Below, one piece after another: positions 9,299 through 16,992 of a stretch of 64,000 nt of DNA. The translations under genes and the position numbers were made by a program. The stretch is from contig JBCCIP010000020.1 of the NCBI GenBank assembly GCA_039111475.1, positions 1 through 64,000 of the forward strand. Direction: 5' to 3'. This DNA is from JAUIET01 sp039111475 (lineage in GTDB: Bacteria; Pseudomonadota; Gammaproteobacteria; Pseudomonadales; JAUIET01). The notes under the pieces were generated by a model. It saw only the letters and a list, made by a program, of their open reading frames with translations, was not told the DNA's origin and ran no database searches. The stretch's first letter is position 1. Every line of letters starts with the position of its first letter.

Positions 9299-10594
9299 CT
9301 AAAATGGCACCCAGCTGCCGTGAAAGCCCATTGGTACACGGGCTGGCAACATGATTCGCGCTAGCGGTTCTGAGTGCATCGACGCGGCATCTAAAATTAT
9401 GACTTCTGATGCCTGCCTCGCATTATCGTATACATACGCTAACAACCAGCCATCATCTTCGCTAGTACCAGCCGGGTTCTTTACGAAAACCGCTTCGCTG
9501 CCTTCGCGGCCTTCTCCCAGCTCTGCAACCACTGAACTCATCGAATCAAAATCATACTTGATGTAACGCTCAGCATAAGGCACTAAGCCAGCCAGACCCG
9601 CTAAAAAACCGTAGCGGTGCTTAACGCCAACTTTCGAATCACAAACACGTGGAAACTCTACCGATCTATCATCAAGAGGTGTTTCACGGACCAAGCCTGC
9701 CTTTTTATCAATAACCCAGCGATGCAACAAAGCTGCAGCATCAAGGTCAGCCTTTCTGCAAACATCGATAACAATCGTATCGTCTTCTTCATAGGCGTTT
9801 AGCGGGTGGAATACATAGCAGGGATCAATGTCATACCAAACTACATCATCATTACTTCCGGTTCGTGGCATGACGCCCAGACGCGCTCCGTATGAGCGGT
9901 CAAATTTCAGCGGCAAACCTGCATCCATATTGTCTAGGTCCCACAGTGCTGGCAAATCCATCCAGATAACGTGGTTCTCAGTAATATTGAAGTCGTGCAT
10001 CATGGTGCCACTGGGCACGCTAATTTCTTCCGTTTGAATCAATTCACCGCCCGCTGACACGCGATGATACGTTAGATAGGGTGGGAACAAACCGTAGGCA
10101 AAAAACATCATTTCGCCGGTCAGTGAGCAAACCTTGGGGTGGGCCGTCATTGGTGTGGCGAGCTTCCCGGCAAAATCATAGGCACCTACCGTATCCAACT
10201 CAGTGGACATTTCGAACGGCAAATGAGCTTCTTCCAGCGCCAGAATTTTCCCAGCATGGTGAATAACGTGGGTGTTTGCAGCCGACGCTCGCGGATCCAT
10301 TAGCGCTCCCATGGCATCGGCATTTGGGTCTGCATAAAGCGGCGTTTGAACATAACGATTACGGTACCAGTTTGCTCCGCCATCGGCCAACTCAACGCCG
10401 TGAATCATGCCGTTGCCCAAAAACCAGTGGTCTGACCAACCTGTTTGAGGGTTTGGGCCATTACGCAGAAAACGCCCATTCAACGCCGACGGAATTTCCC
10501 CCTCTACTTGCAAAGAGGTGTCGTTAAGTTCCTCAAACGTGGGTGCAAAATTATCTTTCAGGTAAAAAGGTTTCGTTTCTTCAATCTGGTTCAT
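9299..10594 (-). CDS. Carotenoid oxygenase family protein (RPE65/CCD-like)
   Basis: A 431-residue seven-bladed propeller dioxygenase. The N-terminus has the family motif NGRFLRNGPNPQ. All four Fe(II)-binding histidines can be placed: MTAHPK (His152), TMMHDF (His200), VFHPL (His263) and GFHGSWVPF at the C-terminus (His425). These enzymes split a carbon-carbon double bond of carotenoids, apocarotenoids or stilbene-like aromatics with O2. At 431 residues it is slightly shorter than most members but complete at both ends. It lies 75 bases downstream of an FrhB-type gene on the same strand, suggesting co-transcription. Whether the substrate is a carotenoid or a lignostilbene-like compound cannot be told; no carotenoid synthesis genes are present in the window. 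Confidence 0.92.
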   Translation of the reverse strand: MNQIEETKPFYLKDNFAPTFEELNDTSLQVEGEIPSALNGRFLRNGPNPQTGWSDHWFLGNGMIHGVELADGGANWYRNRYVQTPLYADPNADAMGALMDPRASAANTHVIHHAGKILALEEAHLPFEMSTELDTVGAYDFAGKLATPMTAHPKVCSLTGEMMFFAYGLFPPYLTYHRVSAGGELIQTEEISVPSGTMMHDFNITENHVIWMDLPALWDLDNMDAGLPLKFDRSYGARLGVMPRTGSNDDVVWYDIDPCYVFHPLNAYEEDDTIVIDVCRKADLDAAALLHRWVIDKKAGLVRETPLDDRSVEFPRVCDSKVGVKHRYGFLAGLAGLVPYAERYIKYDFDSMSSVVAELGEGREGSEAVFVKNPAGTSEDDGWLLAYVYDNARQASEVIILDAASMHSEPLARIMLPARVPMGFHGSWVPF

Positions 10595-10669
10595 AAGGCC
10601 TCCGTGATCTCAGGGGCTACTTTACCATGTAGTGGCTGGCTGAATGCAGAAAGCCAGTATGTAGCGCTC

Positions 10670-11899
10670 TCACTCCGAATCGACACTTGGCATTGAATCA
10701 TCGAACCGCCCTGCTTCGGCTCTATTCTTGGCACCCGCTTGTTCTGCGACACAATTGTCATCCAGAGTATCCAGACGCAATCCCACATGCTGGTAGACGG
10801 GTCGTCCAGCGTCGCTAAGCCCGCGTAATCTCGCGGCAAGGGCGTGTTTTTTGCTCACTTGATGCGGTTGGAAATGGTCATAATCTCGCGGGGTATGAAT
10901 TTTTCCGGCCACCAGATCACCTGCACTTATTGCGGACTCATACAGCTTTTGGCCAGCAGGGGTTCGGGTAATTACCCCATTAAAGCCCTGGTCTTCGCTC
11001 TTGGGTGATCCACCAGGCCAAATATCGGCAGCCGCTATATCAGCTGCTTCACCGTTCGCATCAGGACAGATTTTGCAGCGTGGCTGTATTCTCCAACTGC
11101 CTTCGTCTTTCCATAATTCTTGATAAGTTTTCTCAAAAACACGACCGTCTTTAGTCTCAACGCGGGTTAGGCCAGGGTTTCCAAAACCCCGATAGCGAAA
11201 CAGCTTAAGCTCGCTTTCACGAAGCCCGAATTCATCCAGCAAACTTTGTGACTTGCCCAGGTCCGAGGCACCACCGCATACCATTACCAGAAGTGCAACC
11301 ATGCTGCTATCGATACGCGGGTCCTTAACGGCTCGAGCTCTTACAGCGCCGGCATCGCAGGGCTTGGCGATAATGGCAAATTTTTGCTGTCGTGCTAAAG
11401 CAAACTCTAGCCCGGCCAGTGTATCGGATGGCCCGTAGCGCGAACCAGCGCGGGCAACCACTTGCTCCGGAGTTTCGCTGATGCACCAGCGGGTACGCAT
11501 TGCTTGTTCAGTGTCTGCTTCACAATGCAAGATGAAACTCGCTTTGCCAGATTTGAGCAGATGCACACCGAGAGCTGTTAATACTCCGCCGGTGGCCGCG
11601 CGATATCTAATGTCCGGGTTGCCCGCCCACGCTTCACCCATATGACTGTAGCTACCCCAAAGTTCATCGGTTTTGGCACCCTCGGAATGCGCGCTGGCAT
11701 ACGCTCCCGGACAGGCCGAAAGAATATCCTGGTCTTGACAGCGTTCCTCGCTTATTAGCGCGGCAGGCCGTAAACGGCCATATTTGTTGATCGCCATTTT
11801 CCAACGATCTGGTGCCAGTGCTTCGCACAGTCCGCAACCGATGCATAGGCCATTTTCAACCACGTCGCGTATGGAATTGGGATGTCTTGTCTCTTTCAT
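10670..11899 (-). CDS. FrhB/FpoF-type Fe-S flavoprotein (F420 hydrogenase beta-subunit family)
   Basis: A 409-residue protein beginning with a [4Fe-4S] cluster motif CIGCGLC (Cys19, 22, 25) and then the FrhB N- and C-terminal domains. Diagnostic text includes YRAATGGVLTALGVHLL near residue 105, KPCDAGAVRA near 180, and a second cysteine cluster, CKICPDANGEAADI, near 285. The family includes F420-reducing hydrogenase beta subunits and the plant/cyanobacterial 7-hydroxymethyl chlorophyll a reductases and related bacterial ferredoxin-dependent reductases. This organism is not expected to use F420 as methanogens do, so a ferredoxin/FAD-linked reductase acting on an unsaturated substrate is more likely. 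Its partner downstream is the carotenoid oxygenase. It is transcribed divergently from the gene at 12018. Confidence 0.85.
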   Translation of the reverse strand: MKETRHPNSIRDVVENGLCIGCGLCEALAPDRWKMAINKYGRLRPAALISEERCQDQDILSACPGAYASAHSEGAKTDELWGSYSHMGEAWAGNPDIRYRAATGGVLTALGVHLLKSGKASFILHCEADTEQAMRTRWCISETPEQVVARAGSRYGPSDTLAGLEFALARQQKFAIIAKPCDAGAVRARAVKDPRIDSSMVALLVMVCGGASDLGKSQSLLDEFGLRESELKLFRYRGFGNPGLTRVETKDGRVFEKTYQELWKDEGSWRIQPRCKICPDANGEAADIAAADIWPGGSPKSEDQGFNGVITRTPAGQKLYESAISAGDLVAGKIHTPRDYDHFQPHQVSKKHALAARLRGLSDAGRPVYQHVGLRLDTLDDNCVAEQAGAKNRAEAGRFDDSMPSVDSE

Positions 11900-12017
11900 A
11901 TTGCTCTGACCTTAAATCTGCAGGAGGTTTCAGAATCACTGCTTCCTTGCTATCTTAGCGCACGCACGTTAAATGCCTTCAAGGCTTTAGCTACTTCCAA
12001 TGTAACAAGGAACCACC

Positions 12018-12407
12018 ATGAACGAACGTTATTTTGACCAGGGCCTTGCCAAGCGCAAGGCAACACTGGGTGCCGAGTACGTAGAAAAGAATCTCGCTGC
12101 AGCTGATGCGCTAACGCGAGAGTTTCAGGAAGCCATGACTGGCTGGTGTTGGGGATTTGGCTGGGGTGACGATGCCATTGACGTTAAAACTCGCAGCCTA
12201 ATGAACCTTTCCATGATCGGCGCACTGGGAAAAATGCACGAATGGGAATTGCATTGTCGTGGCGCCATTACCAACGGTTGCACTTTCGAAGAAATTCGCG
12301 CTACCGTGCATGTCATTGGTATCTACTGCGGCGTACCTCAGGCTCTAGAGTGTTTCAGGGTTGCCAGGAAGGTACTGGAAGAAAACGATATGATTCCTGA
12401 TCAGTAA
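12018..12407 (+). CDS. Carboxymuconolactone decarboxylase family protein
   Basis: A 129-residue all-helical protein of the CMD/AhpD superfamily, preceded by AAGGAACC. Typical features are WGDDAIDVKTRSLMNLSMIG near residues 46-65, HCRGAITNGCTFEEIRATV near 77-95 and the helix IGIYCGVPQALECF near 100-113. The CxxC redox pair of AhpD is absent, so it groups with 4-carboxymuconolactone-decarboxylase-like proteins rather than peroxidase reductases. Members decarboxylate lactones in aromatic catabolism, but many are of unknown activity. It is divergent from the FrhB-type gene and converges with an enoyl-CoA hydratase gene 10 bases away; a role in breakdown of aromatic or terpenoid acids is only a suggestion. 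Confidence 0.85.
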   Translation: MNERYFDQGLAKRKATLGAEYVEKNLAAADALTREFQEAMTGWCWGFGWGDDAIDVKTRSLMNLSMIGALGKMHEWELHCRGAITNGCTFEEIRATVHVIGIYCGVPQALECFRVARKVLEENDMIPDQ

Positions 12408-12417
12408 CAGGTGTTGG

Positions 12418-13260
12418 TCAGCGGCCTTTAAAAACGGCTTCGCGTCGCTCCAATCGCGCTGTGAGTCCTTCGGCGAAATCATCAGAGCGAAACAAGCGAT
12501 TGAGCGCCTCGTTCTCAAGATCCAGCGCTTGCTCAAACATGGTGAGATGAGGCGCATGCACAACACGCTTCATCTCACGTATGGACAGGCCAGGTCCGGC
12601 CGGCGGAATCAACTGCAGGGCTTTGCCTCTCGTGTATTCGAGCAGCTCGCCATGGGGTAACATTTTATTGGCAATGCCAAGCTCCACTGCTTGCTCGGCT
12701 GAGATTCTCTCGGGGAAAAACAGTAGCTCTTTTGCTTTTTGAAAACCGAGTAACCGCGGTAAAAGAAACGTAGAGGATAGCTCTGCAGCGATACCTAATT
12801 TCGCAAACGGCATCTGTATCCAGGCGTGTTCTGACATATAGATTTGATCGGCTGCCGCTAAACAAAGCGTGAAGCCGCCACCTATCGCCAGACCGTTTAC
12901 GGCCGCCAGGACTGGCTTGTCGCAGCGAAGAAACTTCATGGTTGTGCGCTTTTGGGCGATGTCGTTGAGATCAATGTCATCAAGTATTTCTTGCGATAAT
13001 CCTTCCATTGCATCCGGACTGAAATAACCACCACTGCTGAACGCTTCTTTCTCTGGAGTGCTTGAGCCGGTATCGACTGCACCGGTCATTATCATGACAT
13101 GCGCGTCGTCATCGGATTGAAAATACTCAACGGCGTAGAATATTTCAAGAAAGCTAACGGCACTGAGCGCGTTCTTTCGTTCGGGTCTGTTAAGCATTAA
13201 CGTCGCCACACCGGAGGCATCTACTGAGTAGTTAATGTCTTTAAACTCGCTGGCGTTCAT
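12418..13260 (-). CDS. Enoyl-CoA hydratase/isomerase family protein
   Basis: A 280-residue crotonase-fold protein. The first oxyanion-hole segment is RPERKNALSAVSFLE near residues 25-39 and the second is NGLAIGGGFTLCLAAD near 124-139. KLGIAAELSSTFLLPRLLG follows, containing the acidic residue expected in the active site. The Glu pattern is closer to enoyl-CoA delta-isomerase-like members than to classical hydratases. Members act on CoA thioesters in beta-oxidation or aromatic and terpenoid catabolism. It is a single gene, convergent with the CMD-like gene, and its promoter should lie in the 160 bases upstream of 13260. The exact substrate cannot be assigned. Confidence 0.92.
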   Translation of the reverse strand: MNASEFKDINYSVDASGVATLMLNRPERKNALSAVSFLEIFYAVEYFQSDDDAHVMIMTGAVDTGSSTPEKEAFSSGGYFSPDAMEGLSQEILDDIDLNDIAQKRTTMKFLRCDKPVLAAVNGLAIGGGFTLCLAAADQIYMSEHAWIQMPFAKLGIAAELSSTFLLPRLLGFQKAKELLFFPERISAEQAVELGIANKMLPHGELLEYTRGKALQLIPPAGPGLSIREMKRVVHAPHLTMFEQALDLENEALNRLFRSDDFAEGLTARLERREAVFKGR

Positions 13261-13423
13261 TGGCGCTGCTCTCCCGTTACCCGATAAAACGATGAAGTAA
13301 GCCGTAGCTCAATCGACGCATTATGTCAGCTCCGCAGCGTTATTTGAACGACTAAGAGCGCAGCTATGAAACAGCAAACCGGCCAGCAACGCTTCTGATT
13401 GTCAAATTATTTTTAACATACAG

Positions 13424-13451
13424 TTGACGGATCGAAATTTGGCGTTAGAAT
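13424..13451 (+). promoter_or_regulatory. Sigma70-like promoter of a free-standing transcript
   Basis: TTGACG at 13424-13429 and TAGAAT at 13446-13451 are separated by 16 bases, each one or two substitutions from consensus. Start of transcription would fall near 13457-13459. It is the best promoter match seen in the window. No ORF begins within 250 bases downstream, and a strong terminator closes the unit at 13655. Confidence 0.65.
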
Positions 13452-13457
13452 TGCCGG

Positions 13458-13656
13458 CCCAGAATAACTGGGCATTAAATTTACACAGAGTTATGCGTGA
13501 GAAAAGTGTGACAAGAATATTTTTAGTTTTATCTAGAAAGGGCAATGGAAACATTGCGCTAAACAGTCTGCTCTAACAAGTTTTCTTGCAGGGCAGTAAT
13601 GCCTTGCATGCCGGAATCGTAAACCCCTGGCTAGCAACGCTATCCGGGGGTTTTTG
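13458..13656 (+). ncRNA. Candidate structured small RNA (~200 nt), family unknown
   Basis: The unit lies between a sigma70-like promoter and an intrinsic terminator and holds no ORF with a ribosome-binding site. Three hairpins can be drawn by eye: GCCCAG/CTGGGC at 13457-13473, right at the predicted start; GCAATG-GAAA-CATTGC at 13542-13557, closed by a GNRA tetraloop; and TGCAGGGCA-GTAA-TGCCTTGCA at 13587-13608, nine pairs with one wobble, also capped by a GNRA-type loop. The terminator hairpin follows. It does not match 6S, tmRNA, SRP or RNase P RNA as I know them. A long 5' leader for the gene at 13719 is an alternative, but the terminator lies between them, so it would then be an attenuator or riboswitch. 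Confidence 0.5.
13621..13655 (+). terminator. Strong intrinsic terminator
   Basis: AAACCCCTGG at 13621-13630 pairs with CCGGGGGTTT at 13644-13653 (one T-G wobble). The stem continues beyond a single C/T mismatch as TAGC/GCTA around an AAC loop, and is followed by TTTTTGGTTTT. It ends the candidate small-RNA unit and lies 63 bases before the next start codon. Confidence 0.85.
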
Positions 13657-13718
13657 GTTTTGCGCCAGCGATATGTTGCTGCCAATCAATACCGCCACCA
13701 AGTACGTGGAGTATCAAC

Positions 13719-14678
13719 ATGGATACTGGATTGGTTTATGAAATAATTGACTGCCTGCCGCAGGAACGCACTTTGTATTACTATTTCAAAGATCGTTACG
13801 CGTTTTACCTGTTAGGCAGACTACTACGGCAGCGCAAATGCGAAGCGGTTCGCGATATTCGCAGCAGCAGCGCAGATCAGCTATTGCAAAAACCAGCGGT
13901 AAAACGCTTTCTTTCCGCCAAAGGCAACGGAATCGTTTCTGCTCAGGAAATGATGGACTACTGGCCATCCGGTGATGAAGAGCACGTCGAAACCTATCGA
14001 TTATCACTTGGTTGTTGGGGTCAGGATTACGCCCGTGACTATCGCTGGCAACAAACCAGCCGCCCGGGTGCAAACCTTGTGTTGCAATTAAACTTCAACA
14101 GCCAGCACGATGCCAATTTCGAAAGCTGGACCGGAGTGGATGAGACCCAGTTCTTTAATTCCTGGGGACATCCGATTTCCACACGATGCAAGAACACGCT
14201 TGCCTGGGCACGCATGGACGTGGATTTCCAGAGTGACACAGTTCTGATTGAAGAAATTCAGACAGATTGGCTGCGAGAAGTTACCTGGGCTGCCAACTAT
14301 GTGCGCCGGCATAAGGACAAGCACGCCGAAGTTGAATATTACGGCCTCAAACTGCGTGGCAGAGGCTTATTGAGTTATCAGCAACTCGAGGCAAAACGCC
14401 ATCAGCGCATATGGGCTGAGGCGATGCTTACTGCGAGCTTGTGGTTCATTCACGAAGAGCTGGGCATTAAGCGCGTTTATTACCACAGCGCCACAACAGG
14501 TGCTGTGCTGAAGAATATTCGCCACCGCAAGCCCCCGGTATCAATGTATACCGATCTGCCAAGGCGCTTTTGCTTCGAGAAAGACAGGGAAGGTCCCGGG
14601 TTTTTACACGAAGATAAACGTGCAAGGCGACGATTAAAGTGTATTAAACAGCCCCGATGGCACAAACTGGTTTTATAA
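13719..14678 (+). CDS. Hypothetical protein with an EIQTDW motif
   Basis: A 319-residue, Arg/Lys-rich soluble protein with no signal peptide or membrane segment. I do not recognise a named family. The most informative part is the C-terminal half: VLIEEIQTDW near residues 175-184, then a run of conserved-looking helices ending in HEELGIKRVYYHSATTGAVL near 247-266 and the PPVSMYTDLPRRFCF segment. An 'EEIQSDW' motif followed by a helix and 'G-hydrophobic-tG' text is a pattern seen in phage and mobile-element polyvalent-protein-associated domains. The link is by motif resemblance only. A small basic protein gene follows 10 bases downstream, preceded by AAGGAGG, so the two are probably one operon. 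The terminator-closed RNA unit lies just upstream. Confidence 0.7.
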   Translation: MDTGLVYEIIDCLPQERTLYYYFKDRYAFYLLGRLLRQRKCEAVRDIRSSSADQLLQKPAVKRFLSAKGNGIVSAQEMMDYWPSGDEEHVETYRLSLGCWGQDYARDYRWQQTSRPGANLVLQLNFNSQHDANFESWTGVDETQFFNSWGHPISTRCKNTLAWARMDVDFQSDTVLIEEIQTDWLREVTWAANYVRRHKDKHAEVEYYGLKLRGRGLLSYQQLEAKRHQRIWAEAMLTASLWFIHEELGIKRVYYHSATTGAVLKNIRHRKPPVSMYTDLPRRFCFEKDREGPGFLHEDKRARRRLKCIKQPRWHKLVL

Positions 14679-14687
14679 GGAGGACCT

Positions 14688-14834
14688 ATGAGCAAACCAA
14701 AGCTGAGAAATCGTCATGCCTGGAATCCGCTGATGCGCAAAGGTGGTGTGCACGAAAAATCGCGCAGTGCAAAGCGAGCAGAAGACAAGCGAAAGACTCG
14801 TGCACTGCTAAATAGCAGTTTGCACCCAAAATGA
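14688..14834 (+). CDS. Small basic protein, 48 residues
   Basis: An ORF below the usual size cut-off, supported by one of the best ribosome-binding sites in the window, AAGGAGG, 5 bases before its ATG at 14688. The product contains HAWNPLMRKGGVHEKS and then a Lys/Arg-rich helix (SAKRAEDKRKTR). It is strongly basic, which suggests nucleic-acid or ribosome contact, but no family is recognised. It lies 10 bases after the EIQTDW protein gene and is probably translated from the same message. Confidence 0.65.
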   Translation: MSKPKLRNRHAWNPLMRKGGVHEKSRSAKRAEDKRKTRALLNSSLHPK

Positions 14835-14885
14835 ATCTGGAGAGGGTAGTGTACATGGACGACCCTTTTCCGCGACAATGCGGCT

Positions 14886-16307
14886 ATGAATAGCAAGCAC
14901 GATATCAGCTTCTGGTTCAGCCAGCTTGAGGAGAACTGTTCGCCTCGCCCAGAGCTGACAGAGGACATTACTGCCGACTTCGTCATCGTAGGTGCTGGCT
15001 TTACCGGATTGTGGGCGGCTTATTACCTGAAGCAAATCCAGCCTGATCTCAATATCGTCATTCTCGAAGCGCGTATTGCGGCCTACGGCGCATCCGGTCG
15101 AAACGGTGGCTGGTTGATGGGCATGATCGAAGACCTTGAAGGCCAGGTGGCGCATCTCCCAATGGAACAACGTCGTGCGATATTTAAGGAGGTGCATGAG
15201 CTCATAGACGAGGTGGCACGAGTAGCGAACATAGAAGACATCGATTGCGACCTGGCGAGAGGGGGTGCTGTTTATGCGGCGGCACGTTTTCCGGAGCAAA
15301 CCCAATGGGCCGAGCACTATCTTAGGCAACGACTTGACGCCGGCCACAGTGAGAAAGATTTTTGCTGGCTCAATCCAGCTGAAGCGCGAGAGCAGATTAA
15401 TATTAAGGAAACCTTTGGTGCCGTGTATTGCAAGCATATCGCCGCCATACAGCCGGCAAAATTGGGCCGAGGTCTTGCGTGCGCCGTTGAGAAACTGGGC
15501 GTTCGCCTGTTCGAACATAGCCCGGCATTGCTCGACAATAAAACCGATGACTTCTCGTTCGTGCGCACAGAAAAAGGATCAGTTCGAGCAGATACTTGTG
15601 TACTGGCCACAGAGGGCTTTGCGTTCGGCAATAACGCGCTTAAGCCATATGTCATTCCCTTGCAGAGCAAAATTATTGCAACAGAGCCTTTGGACGCTTC
15701 AATATGGCAAGAAATTGGATTTCAGTCCAGGCAAACCTTTTGCGACTTTAGCCGCTTGCAAACGTATGTACAACGCTCAGCCGATCATAGACTGATATTT
15801 GGTGCTCGTGGCGTGTACGAATTCGGCGGCAAGCCATTTACCGACAAGGTGTTGACGGCTGATGACTCCGGATTTCAATTGTGCGAGCGTCTTATGCATG
15901 ATTTGTTCCCCGTTCTCAGCAACACCAAAATTGAGTATTCGTGGGCGGGTACATTTGGCATGAGCAGAAAATTCTCGCCGCATGTTGTGTATGACACGTC
16001 CAGCAATCTCGCAACGGCTGGCGGTTACGGAGGCGAAGGTGTTGGCGCATCAAACCTGTTTGGCCGCACATTGGCCGAACTGATTCTCGGAAAAACATCA
16101 ATTCGGACTGAAATGCCGTGGGTATTCACGGACCCTTTGGCAACTTCCTTGAAGCGTTGGGAGCCTGAACCATTTCGCTGGCTGACGTATGCGCTCGCGG
16201 CCAAAGTGTACACGATGGAGGAGCAATATTATTGCGATTCTGATGCAGCTCAATGGAAGAAGCGCTTGCTGGGAAAGTCAGCTAACGCAATAGCAAGGTT
16301 GCTTTAG
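14886..16307 (+). CDS. FAD-dependent oxidoreductase of the DAO family
   Basis: A 473-residue flavoenzyme. The dinucleotide-binding motif VIVGAGFTGLWAAYYL lies near residues 33-48 and is followed by EARIAAYGASGRNGGW, a signature of glycine-oxidase/gamma-glutamylputrescine-oxidase-like (PuuB) members. The C-terminal FAD contact reads TAGGYGGEGVGASNLFGR. These enzymes oxidise the C-N bond of amino acids or amines, with O2 or a quinone as acceptor. Around 470 residues is slightly longer than PuuB because of the C-terminal extension after residue 430. No polyamine genes adjoin it, so the substrate is open. The start has only a weak ribosome-binding site; a 13-codon overlapping ORF just upstream could couple translation. 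Confidence 0.88.
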   Translation: MNSKHDISFWFSQLEENCSPRPELTEDITADFVIVGAGFTGLWAAYYLKQIQPDLNIVILEARIAAYGASGRNGGWLMGMIEDLEGQVAHLPMEQRRAIFKEVHELIDEVARVANIEDIDCDLARGGAVYAAARFPEQTQWAEHYLRQRLDAGHSEKDFCWLNPAEAREQINIKETFGAVYCKHIAAIQPAKLGRGLACAVEKLGVRLFEHSPALLDNKTDDFSFVRTEKGSVRADTCVLATEGFAFGNNALKPYVIPLQSKIIATEPLDASIWQEIGFQSRQTFCDFSRLQTYVQRSADHRLIFGARGVYEFGGKPFTDKVLTADDSGFQLCERLMHDLFPVLSNTKIEYSWAGTFGMSRKFSPHVVYDTSSNLATAGGYGGEGVGASNLFGRTLAELILGKTSIRTEMPWVFTDPLATSLKRWEPEPFRWLTYALAAKVYTMEEQYYCDSDAAQWKKRLLGKSANAIARLL

Positions 16308-16332
16308 CTGCAGCCATTAGGTTCTGGCTTTC

Positions 16333-16992
16333 CTAAATGTGATACTCAAACACCTCACGGCCATGGCGCGCTTCGAAATCTTGTGCCACTTGCAAGGCTT
16401 CCTGAGGGTTTCCCTGTGCTTTGCGCTTTAGCAGCTCAAGCACCAGGGAAGTGACCGTTGGAAGCTCTAGCTCGCTGGTTTTCTCAAGTTTAATCCACTG
16501 CAGATCGAGCAGCTCGCCATTGCCTTGCAGGGTTCCGTGCACCCGCGATGCATCTGTTATAAAAAAGCGCGCATCAAAACGACGCGGCGAGCCTTCTGGC
16601 GTAATTGCCCGCGCAAAATACTCAAGACAGTCCAATGCGGGTACAAAACCTAGATCGTAAAACGCTTGCCACCCAGGCAAGTCGCTTTTCTCATCTGAGC
16701 CAGGGTGACCCACTATAAGCCCGGTCTCCTCGAAGGTTTCACGAATCGCGGTCAAACCTAATACGTTTGCCCGTTCAGTGCTGGTCGAGGTAGACAAACG
16801 CTCTACCTGCAGCGGTGGTAGCGTGATTACAGGATCTACCTCGGCATCGTCCGCGTCGCAACGCCCGCCTGGAAACACATACACATTTGGCATGAAAATA
16901 TGTTTTCGGTTGCGAAGCCCCATTAACACTTCATCGCCACGAAGTAATATTAGCGTTGCCGCATCAACAGGCTCTACATAAGCATCGCTCAT
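16333..16992 (-). CDS. Nudix hydrolase with an interrupted Nudix box (NUDT19-like)
   Basis: A 219-residue enzyme beginning at ATG 16992, chosen because its ATGA overlaps the stop of the upstream hydrolase gene by 4 bases. The first half of the Nudix box, FPGGRCDADDAE, near residue 40, is separated from AIRETFEETGLIV, near 83-95, by about 35 residues. This insertion pattern is known in NUDT19-type CoA and nucleotide-sugar diphosphatases. The metal-binding EExG core is present. It is the last gene of a four-gene lipid operon. Hydrolysis of an acyl-CoA or other X-linked nucleoside diphosphate would suit that company, but the substrate is inference. Confidence 0.85.
   Translation of the reverse strand: MSDAYVEPVDAATLILLRGDEVLMGLRNRKHIFMPNVYVFPGGRCDADDAEVDPVITLPPLQVERLSTSTSTERANVLGLTAIRETFEETGLIVGHPGSDEKSDLPGWQAFYDLGFVPALDCLEYFARAITPEGSPRRFDARFFITDASRVHGTLQGNGELLDLQWIKLEKTSELELPTVTSLVLELLKRKAQGNPQEALQVAQDFEARHGREVFEYHI

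Noticed and set aside
13458..13656. 6S RNA, tmRNA, SRP or RNase P RNA
   Set aside because: Neither the length nor the characteristic long closing stem or conserved cores of those RNAs could be found.
15265..15795. 176-codon ORF inside the FAD oxidoreductase gene
   Set aside because: A shadow frame of a well supported gene, without family resemblance.
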